A stretch of DNA of 35,536 bases, from the NCBI GenBank assembly GCA_937965785.1, contig CALCKT010000032.1, forward strand, positions 1 to 35,536, given 5' to 3'. The notes below the pieces were generated by a model that saw only the letters and a list, made by a program, of their open reading frames with translations, did not search any database and was not told where the DNA came from. Numbering within the stretch: position 1 is the stretch's first letter; each line of letters opens with the position of its first letter. The position numbers and the translations under genes were made by a program. Below, one piece after another: positions 29,821 to 35,536 of the stretch. The DNA comes from an uncultured Propionibacteriaceae bacterium (GTDB taxonomy: Bacteria; Actinomycetota; Actinomycetes; Propionibacteriales; Propionibacteriaceae).

Positions 29821-31242
29821 TTACTGGGAAACTTCTTTGTGGGTCTTCTTTCGGACGAACCACGAAATCGTCAATCCCACGAACCACAGGAGCGTCAACC
29901 CCAGGGCTATCCGGGTGTCGTCATAGCGCAACAACACATAGACCACGAACCCGAAGAAGCCCAGCACCACCCATGGCATGAAGGAGGCGCCCGGCATTCG
30001 GAATGCCGCGTTCTTGTGAGCCTCGGGATGCAACTTCCGATAGCGGATGTAGCAAACCAGGATCAGCGACCACATGAACAGCACCAATCCCACCGACACC
30101 GAGGAGACCATGGTGAATGCCTCCATCACCGACCCGCCGATGATCAGGATCGGGAAGGCGACACATGTCAGTGCCACTGACAGTACCAACGCCTTGGCCG
30201 GAACCTGGTGCTTCGACAGATGCCCGAAGGACTCGGGTGCCTGCTTCGACTGGGACAACCCGTACAGCATGCGGGAGGTCGAGAAGATCCCCGAGTTCGC
30301 GCTGGAGGAAGCAGAGGTCAGGACCACGAAGTTCATGGCCCCGGCAGCTGCGACGAACCCGACCAGGCTGAACAGGTTCACGAACGGCGAGGTCGTTGGA
30401 TCGATCTTGTCCCACGGAGTGACCGACATGATGACCGCCAGGGCCAGCACGTAGAAGATCACGATCCGAACCGGTATGGCGTTGATCGCCTTCGGCAGGG
30501 TCGTGTGCGGATCGGAGGTCTCGGCCGCAGCCGTTCCGATCAACTCGATACCGATGAACGCGAACACCGCGATCTGGAAGGCCGCCAAGAAGTTGTCACC
30601 ATCGGCCGGGAAGATTCCCAACGGACCATAGGCACTCCACAGGTGGGTGACCGATGCGGTTGTCGTCCCGTCAGCGGACGGGAAGTTCACCAGGATCATC
30701 CCTATGCCGACGACGATCAGAAGCAGGATGGCGACGATCTTGATCAGGGCGAACCAGAACTCGATCTCACCGAACATCTTGACCGTCAGCAGGTTGCAGC
30801 CGAGCAAGGCCATCAGGAGGATGAACGTACAGATCATCGACCAGGTCATGTCCTTGAGCCAGAAATCGAAATACCCGGCGATGACAACAACTTCTGCACT
30901 GGCCGTGACGACCCACAGAATCCAGTACGTCCAGCCCGCGAAGTACCCGGCCCACGGTCCGATCATTTCTCGGGCGAAATCCTGGAAGGACTTGTACTCG
31001 AGATTGTGAAGCAGGAGTTCACCCATACCCCTCATCACGAAGAAGAGCATCGTCCCGATGAGCAGATAGATCAGCAGCAACGACGGTCCCGCCAGGTGAA
31101 CGGTCTTGCCCGAGCCCATGAAAAGACCCGTTCCGATGGCGCCACCGATGGCGATGAGCTGGATGTGACGGTTCTTCAGGTTCCGCTGCAGATGCTCCTG
31201 CCCCTCGGCGGCCTGCGTTGTTACAGGAGGCTTATCCAACAT
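29821..31242 (-). CDS. APC-superfamily amino acid permease (CycA-like, alanine/serine/glycine)
   Basis: 473-residue membrane transporter with about 12 helices. The first helix carries IAIGGAIGTGLFMGSGKTV, and LLIYLLIGTMLFFVMRGMGE follows; both are typical of the CycA/amino acid transporter family. FQIAVFAFIGIELIGTAAAE lies in helix 6. The close resemblance to CycA and coupling with ald suggest uptake of D/L-alanine, glycine or serine by proton symport. The ATG at 31242 lies within the last codons of ald (11-nt overlap) and has GAGGAAG upstream. A strong hairpin ends the unit. Confidence 0.9.
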   Translation of the reverse strand: MLDKPPVTTQAAEGQEHLQRNLKNRHIQLIAIGGAIGTGLFMGSGKTVHLAGPSLLLIYLLIGTMLFFVMRGMGELLLHNLEYKSFQDFAREMIGPWAGYFAGWTYWILWVVTASAEVVVIAGYFDFWLKDMTWSMICTFILLMALLGCNLLTVKMFGEIEFWFALIKIVAILLLIVVGIGMILVNFPSADGTTTASVTHLWSAYGPLGIFPADGDNFLAAFQIAVFAFIGIELIGTAAAETSDPHTTLPKAINAIPVRIVIFYVLALAVIMSVTPWDKIDPTTSPFVNLFSLVGFVAAAGAMNFVVLTSASSSANSGIFSTSRMLYGLSQSKQAPESFGHLSKHQVPAKALVLSVALTCVAFPILIIGGSVMEAFTMVSSVSVGLVLFMWSLILVCYIRYRKLHPEAHKNAAFRMPGASFMPWVVLGFFGFVVYVLLRYDDTRIALGLTLLWFVGLTISWFVRKKTHKEVSQ

Positions 31243-32356
31243 GATCCAGCGCTTCCTCCAGAGGCATCAGTGGCAGGTCGAACGCCTCGGAAACGCCCGC
31301 AAAGGTCAGGTTGCCCTTGACCGTGTTGAGGCCCTTGGCCAGCGAGGGGTTGTCCTTCAGCGCCTTGGCCGCACCCTTGTCGGCGAGCTGGATCATGTAG
31401 GGAAGGGTGGCGTTGGTGAGCGCCCAGGTGGAGGTGTTCGGCACCGCGCCCGGCATGTTCGCCACGCAGTAGAACAGCGAGTTGTGGACGGGGAAGGTCG
31501 GGTCGTCGTGGGTGGTCGGGCGGGATCCCTCGAAGCAACCACCCTGGTCGATGGCGACATCCACCAGCACCGATCCGGGCTTCATCTCGGCGACCATTTC
31601 GTCGGTGACGAGCTTCGGGGCCCTGGCGCCGGGGATGAGCACCGTGCCGACCACCAGATCGGCCTGGAGGACGTGCTCGCGCACGGAGAGGGCGGAGCTC
31701 ACGACGCCGTGCACCTGGTTGTGGAACCTCCAGAAGGTGTTGCGCAGCTTGTCGAGGTCGGTGTCGAGAACCGTGACATCCGCACCGAGACCCATGGCGA
31801 TATTGGCCGCGTTCTGGCCTGCGACACCGCCACCGAGGACTACGACCTTGGCACTGGGAACGCCACCGATGCAGCCCATGAGGACGCCGCGTCCACCCTG
31901 GGCCTTCATGAGGGCGTGGGCACCGACCTGGGGGGCCAGGGAACCGGCGATCTCGGACATGGGGTAGAGCAGCGGCAACGCACCGGAGGGCAGCTGAACG
32001 GTCTCGTAGGCGATCGCCGTGGTGCCCGCCTTGAGCAGGGCATCGGTCTGGGGACGATCGGCCGCGAGGTGGAGATAGGTGAACAGGGTCAGGTCCTCAC
32101 GCAGGTACTGGTACTCGCTGGAGATCGGCTCCTTCACCTTGAGCACCATCTCGCCAACCGCCCAGGTGTCGGCGGCGTTGCTGACGATCTTCGCACCCTG
32201 CGCGACAAATTCCTCATCCGGGATCGAAGAACCGACGCCCGCACCCGCCTGGATGTAGACCTCGTGGCCCCTCCTGACGAGCTCATGGACACCAACGGGG
32301 GTGATGGCGACCCGGAACTCGTTGTTCTTGACCTCGGTCGGGACTGCGATACGCAT
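31232..32356 (-). CDS. ald: Alanine dehydrogenase
   Basis: 374-residue NAD-dependent enzyme interconverting L-alanine and pyruvate plus ammonia. Lys75 (LKVKEP) and His96 (TYLHLAAD) are at exactly the catalytic positions of M. tuberculosis Ald. The nucleotide-binding VVVLGGGVAGQNAANIAMGL and VDVAIDQGGCFEGSRPT follow. AAGGAG lies 7 nt before ATG 32356. Overlap with the downstream permease gene shows an alanine uptake and catabolism operon. No AldR-type regulator is adjacent. Confidence 0.95.
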   Translation of the reverse strand: MRIAVPTEVKNNEFRVAITPVGVHELVRRGHEVYIQAGAGVGSSIPDEEFVAQGAKIVSNAADTWAVGEMVLKVKEPISSEYQYLREDLTLFTYLHLAADRPQTDALLKAGTTAIAYETVQLPSGALPLLYPMSEIAGSLAPQVGAHALMKAQGGRGVLMGCIGGVPSAKVVVLGGGVAGQNAANIAMGLGADVTVLDTDLDKLRNTFWRFHNQVHGVVSSALSVREHVLQADLVVGTVLIPGARAPKLVTDEMVAEMKPGSVLVDVAIDQGGCFEGSRPTTHDDPTFPVHNSLFYCVANMPGAVPNTSTWALTNATLPYMIQLADKGAAKALKDNPSLAKGLNTVKGNLTFAGVSEAFDLPLMPLEEALDHVG

Positions 32357-32419
32357 GTGTTACTCCTTCGTAATTGATTCTGGCTGCCCCACCTTGGGCA
32401 TCCATGCGTTTGCGTGAGA

Positions 32420-32434
32420 CCGACACTAGTACGG
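32420..32434. promoter_or_regulatory. Imperfect palindrome upstream of ald
   Basis: CCGACACTAGTACGG has a perfect 6-bp ACTAGT centre and CCG/CGG arms, 64-78 nt upstream of the ald start. It could be a site for an Lrp/AldR-type regulator or part of the promoter. It is a single copy; evidence is weak. Confidence 0.25.
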
Positions 32435-32514
32435 CAAAGATCAAAGCGCGCGACCACCCCCCTCGTTTTCGGCTACGACAAGGCCTTGAGCTGCTGAAAC
32501 CGAGGTTGACACCA

Positions 32515-32547
32515 CCCCCGTGAGGCCCCGGAGGGTCCTCACGGGGG
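32515..32547 (-). terminator. Terminator hairpin downstream of acnA
   Basis: CCCCCGTGAGG (32515-32525) pairs perfectly over 11 bp with CCTCACGGGGG (32537-32547), loop of 11 nt, 17 nt after the acnA stop. The following minus-strand bases are not T-rich. It separates acnA from the ald promoter region. Confidence 0.65.
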
Positions 32548-32563
32548 CACTGCGAGGGGCCGT

Positions 32564-35239
32564 TCAGGCCTTCGCCAGGTTGCGCAGCACGTAGGGCATG
32601 ATGCCGCCGTTGAGGTAGTAGGCCCGCTCCCCGGGGGTGTCGATCCGCACGATCGCGTCGAATCCCGTCACCGTGCCGTCGGGCCGGGTGGCGGTGATCC
32701 TGACCGTGCGTGGGGTGATGCCGGAGTTCAGCTCGGTGATGCCGGAGACAGCGAAGACCTCCTCCCCCGTCAGGCCGAGGGAGTCGGCTGATACCCCGTC
32801 GGGGAACTGGAGCGGGAGGACCCCCATCCCGATCAGGTTGGAGCGGTGGATCCGCTCGTAGCTCTCCGCGACGACTGCTTTCACCCCGAGCAGCGCCGTA
32901 CCCTTGGCCGCCCAGTCCCTGGAGGATCCGGACCCGTACTCCTTGCCCGCCAGGATCACCAGCGGAGTCCCCGCTGCCGCGTAGTTCTGGGCCGCGTCGT
33001 ACACGGTGCTCACCGGGCCCCCGGGGAGGGTGAAGTCGCGGGTGAAGCCACCCTCGGTGCCGGGCGCCACCTGGTTCCGCAGCCGGATGTTGGCGAAGGT
33101 GCCCCGGATCATGATTTCGTGGTTTCCACGCCGGGAGCCATAGGAGTTGAAGTCCCGAGGGCCCACCCCCTGGGAGGCGAGGTACACACCCGCCGGGGAG
33201 TCGGCCTTGATGCTTCCCGCCGGGGAGATGTGATCGGTGGTGACGGAATCCCCCAGCATCAGCAACACCCGGGCTCCCCCGATGTCCTCGACGGGGACCG
33301 GGCTGACCGGCATCCCGTCGAAGTAGGGGGCCCTGCGCACGTAGGTGGATTCCTCATCCCATTCGAAGACCGCCCCGCCCGGGGTGGGCAGCGAACGCCA
33401 GCGCTCGTCCCCGGTGAACACGTCGGCGTAGCGGGACGCGAACATCTCGGAGCTGATGGATGAGCTGATGACCTCCTCGATCTCGGCCTGGGTGGGCCAC
33501 AGGTCGCGCATGAACACGTCATTTCCGTCGCTGTCCTGGCCGATGGGGTCGTTGAACAGGTCGATGTCCATTGTTCCCGCGAGGGCGTAGATGATGACCA
33601 GCATCGGGCTGGCGAGGTAGTTCATCTTCACGTCCGGGCTGATCCGGCCCTCGAAGTTCCGGTTTCCGGAGAGCACCGCGGCCACGGCCAGATCGTGTTC
33701 GTTCACGGCGGCGGAAACCTCGGGAATCAGGGGGCCGGTGTTGCCGATGCAGGTCACGCAGCCGTAGCCGACGAGGTTGAACCCGATCGCGTCGAGGTAG
33801 CCTCCGAGCCCGGACCTGGTGTAGTAGTCGGTGACCACCTGGGAGCCGGGCGCCAGTGACGTCTTGACCCAGGGTTTCCGTGTCAGTCCCCGCTCGACCG
33901 CCTTCTTCGCCACCAGGGCCGCGCCCAGCATCACGGACGGATTGGAGGTGTTGGTGCAGGAGGTGATGGATGCGACGGTGACGGCGCCGTTCCTCAGCTC
34001 GAAGGACGTGCCGTCCTCGAGAGTCACCGGCACCGAGGCGTCGGGGGTGTGGGTGTAGGTGGGCAGCGCCTCGCGGAAACTGTCGCGGGAACGGGTGAGC
34101 AGGATGCGGTCCTGGGGGCGTTTCGGCCCGGCGATGGAGGGCACCACGGTTCCGAGGTCGAGTTCGATGTACTCGGAGTAGTCGGGTTCGCGATCGTCCA
34201 GATGCCACAACCCCTGGGCCTTGGCGTAGGCCTCCACGAGGGCGATCTGGGCCTCGTCGCGCCCGGTCAGGCGCAGGTAGTCGATGGTTTTCCCGTCGAT
34301 CGGGAACACCGCGATCGTTGAACCGTACTCGGGGCTCATGTTCCCGATGGTGGCGCGGTTCGCGAGCGGCACCTGGGAGACCCCCTCGCCGTAGAACTCC
34401 ACGAATTTCCCGACCACCTTGTGCTGGCGCAGCATCTCGGTGATGGTCAGGACCAGGTCGGTGGAGGTGGTTCCCTCGGGGAGCCGGCCGGTCAATTTGA
34501 ACCCGACCACCCGTGGGATGAGCATGGAGACCGGCTGCCCCAGCATGGCGGCCTCGGCCTCGATGCCGCCGACTCCCCATCCGACCACGCCGAGTCCGTT
34601 GACCATGGTGGTGTGGGAATCGGTGCCGACGCAGGTGTCGGGGTAGGCCTGGAGGACGCCGTCGACGATGCGCGGGAAGACGACCCGGGCCAGGTGTTCG
34701 ATGTTGACCTGATGGACTATGCCGGTGCCCGGGGGCACCACCTTGAAGTCATCGAATGCGGTTTGCCCCCAGCGCAGGAACTGATAGCGCTCGCGGTTGC
34801 GCCGGTATTCGATCTCGGTGTTCTGGGCGAATGCGGTCGGGGTTCCGAACACCTCGGCCGTGACGGAGTGGTCGATGACCATTTCCGCCGGGGAGAGCGG
34901 GTTCACCTTGGCGGGGTCCCCCCCGAGGGCCGTGACCGCTTCCCTCATGGTCGCGAGGTCCACCACGCAGGGCACACCCGTGAAGTCCTGCATGATGACG
35001 CGGGCGGGGGTGAACTGGATCTCGTGACTCGGTTCGGCCCCCGCATCCCAGTTCCCGAGCGCCCGGATGTCGTCGGCGGTGATGTTCGCCCCGTCCTCCG
35101 TTCGCAGCAGGTTCTCGAGAAGGATCTTTAGGCTGTAGGGCAGCCTGTCGTGTCCTGCCACCGCGTCGATCCGGAAAATCTCGTAGGTGGTGCCACCCAC
35201 CTCGAGGGATGACCTGGCCCCGAAGCTGTTGACGCTCAT
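32564..35239 (-). CDS. acnA: Aconitate hydratase (AcnA/IRP1 type)
   Basis: 891-residue [4Fe-4S] enzyme interconverting citrate and isocitrate in the TCA cycle. The cluster ligands are Cys428 in ITSCTNTSNPSVM and Cys494 and Cys497 in GYGCVTCIGNTGPL, with the same spacing as E. coli AcnA. DFTGVPCVVDLATMR, IDHSVTAEVFGT, TDSHTTMVNGLGVVGWGVGG and the C-terminal swivel motif EYGSGSSRDWAAKG are present. CAAGGAG lies just before ATG 35239. A perfect 20-bp palindrome lies 28 nt upstream of the start and may control transcription. Confidence 0.96.
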   Translation of the reverse strand: MSVNSFGARSSLEVGGTTYEIFRIDAVAGHDRLPYSLKILLENLLRTEDGANITADDIRALGNWDAGAEPSHEIQFTPARVIMQDFTGVPCVVDLATMREAVTALGGDPAKVNPLSPAEMVIDHSVTAEVFGTPTAFAQNTEIEYRRNRERYQFLRWGQTAFDDFKVVPPGTGIVHQVNIEHLARVVFPRIVDGVLQAYPDTCVGTDSHTTMVNGLGVVGWGVGGIEAEAAMLGQPVSMLIPRVVGFKLTGRLPEGTTSTDLVLTITEMLRQHKVVGKFVEFYGEGVSQVPLANRATIGNMSPEYGSTIAVFPIDGKTIDYLRLTGRDEAQIALVEAYAKAQGLWHLDDREPDYSEYIELDLGTVVPSIAGPKRPQDRILLTRSRDSFREALPTYTHTPDASVPVTLEDGTSFELRNGAVTVASITSCTNTSNPSVMLGAALVAKKAVERGLTRKPWVKTSLAPGSQVVTDYYTRSGLGGYLDAIGFNLVGYGCVTCIGNTGPLIPEVSAAVNEHDLAVAAVLSGNRNFEGRISPDVKMNYLASPMLVIIYALAGTMDIDLFNDPIGQDSDGNDVFMRDLWPTQAEIEEVISSSISSEMFASRYADVFTGDERWRSLPTPGGAVFEWDEESTYVRRAPYFDGMPVSPVPVEDIGGARVLLMLGDSVTTDHISPAGSIKADSPAGVYLASQGVGPRDFNSYGSRRGNHEIMIRGTFANIRLRNQVAPGTEGGFTRDFTLPGGPVSTVYDAAQNYAAAGTPLVILAGKEYGSGSSRDWAAKGTALLGVKAVVAESYERIHRSNLIGMGVLPLQFPDGVSADSLGLTGEEVFAVSGITELNSGITPRTVRITATRPDGTVTGFDAIVRIDTPGERAYYLNGGIMPYVLRNLAKA

Positions 35240-35266
35240 AGCTCTCCTTGGTCCGCCTCACGTCAC

Positions 35267-35286
35267 ATATCTTGATGTCAAGATAT
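35267..35286. promoter_or_regulatory. Perfect 9-2-9 palindrome upstream of acnA
   Basis: ATATCTTGA-TG-TCAAGATAT is a perfect inverted repeat of 9-bp arms with a 2-nt spacer. Read on the minus strand it contains TTGACA. Its size and symmetry fit a MarR-type or similar dimeric regulator. It occupies most of the 85-nt gap between the TrmA-like gene and acnA. The regulator is not identifiable from the window. Confidence 0.6.
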
Positions 35287-35324
35287 CACGGCGACGCCCT
35301 GCTCCCAAAAAATCGGGAAACACC

Positions 35325-35536
35325 TCAGGTTCTCGTGGCGGGCTTCAGGATGGCCACACACTCCACATGGTGGGTCATCGGGAACAGGTCGAAGGCGCGG
35401 ATCCGGTCGGTCACGTACCCTCGCACCGCGAAATCTGCCAGATCCCTGGCCAGGCTCGCCGGATCGCAGGCGACGTAGGCGACGGCCCTGGGTGCGAGAT
35501 CCGCCACGCGCGCCACCACGGCGGCCCCCGCTCCCC
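35325..35536 (-). CDS. TrmA/RlmD-family RNA (uracil-5-)-methyltransferase, C-terminal fragment
   Basis: Only the last 70 or so residues lie in the window; the 5' part continues past the right edge. YVACDPASLARDL and FDLFPMTHHVECVAILKP are the closing motifs of the TrmA/RlmC/RlmD class I SAM methyltransferases that make 5-methyluridine in tRNA or 23S rRNA. The catalytic Cys, the base Glu region (MTHHVE) and any TRAM domain cannot all be checked; the MTHHVE segment with its Glu is present. A close tRNA or rRNA specificity is not assignable. It may be co-transcribed with acnA. Confidence 0.85.
   Translation of the reverse strand, partial: GAGAAVVARVADLAPRAVAYVACDPASLARDLADFAVRGYVTDRIRAFDLFPMTHHVECVAILKPATRT

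Noticed and set aside
33519..34580. 353-residue Arg/Gly/Pro-rich minus-strand frame inside acnA
   Set aside because: Out-of-frame shadow of aconitase.
1..35536. Search by eye for CRISPR arrays, insertion sequences, phage genes and toxin-antitoxin pairs
   Set aside because: No repeat-spacer periodicity, transposase, integrase or toxin-like small gene pair was found; the only tRNA-linked anomaly is the inverted valine tRNA pair.

Overview
The window is high-GC, almost fully coding DNA of an actinobacterium. The gene content and order are those of the high-GC Gram-positives: a GarA-type FHA protein beside a FtsR-type MerR regulator, paired DUF881 proteins around a small basic protein, DUF3000-RNase D-DXS, an Eis-type acetyltransferase, and a helix-turn-helix/MurA fusion. 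A pyrophosphate-type phosphofructokinase with both PPi-diagnostic residues makes the Propionibacteriaceae the most likely family; this placement is inference. I see no insertion sequence, prophage, CRISPR array or replication origin, and no gene-free stretch longer than about 250 bases.

Layout. 1-2862: a partial HTH-MurA fusion gene diverges from lpd, followed by a translationally coupled pair made of a 43-residue cysteine-rich protein and a CsoR-family repressor behind a CsoR-type operator. 2863-9548: Eis-like acetyltransferase, GH3 beta-glucosidase, YggS, a YtcJ-type amidohydrolase and a YciO/Sua5-like protein, with alternating strands. 9654-11773: an orphan pair of TadE-like pseudopilins diverging from pfp. 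11774-21580 (minus strand): a long co-directional block reading GNAT, an unknown 340-residue protein, thrS, HIT, pgsA, DUF881, sbp, DUF881, FHA/GarA, FtsR-like MerR, bifunctional nuclease, a second MerR and BrkB. In Mycobacterium tuberculosis, as I recall its map, the corresponding genes lie in two separate loci (Rv2614c-Rv2612c and Rv1822-Rv1830). 21636-23813: tRNA-Gly, tRNA-Cys and tRNA-Val(GAC) on minus, gabD on minus, and tRNA-Val(CAC) on plus. 23858-26850: an operon of a degenerate CbiX-like protein, msrB, DUF3000 and RNase D. 26897-29603: dxs divergent from a zinc-ribbon protein. 29759-35536: cycA-like permease coupled to ald, aconitase, and the C-terminus of a TrmA-family RNA methyltransferase.

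How genes act together: ald and the permease form an alanine uptake/oxidation pair. lpd, acnA and the GarA-type FHA protein all bear on the TCA cycle and 2-oxoglutarate flux. The DUF881/Sbp/FtsR-like cluster belongs to the envelope/division neighbourhood of Actinobacteria. Many genes have 4-nt or 8-nt stop/start overlaps. Others lack a Shine-Dalgarno sequence and instead carry a TANNNT hexamer 6-8 nt before the start codon, which suggests leaderless mRNAs. This pattern decided several start codons given here.

No completely unknown multi-gene system stands out. The best leads are the HTH-MurA fusion with its palindrome, the cysteine-rich peptide/CsoR-like pair, the degenerate chelatase-like protein coupled to MsrB, and the unknown 340-residue protein coupled to thrS.
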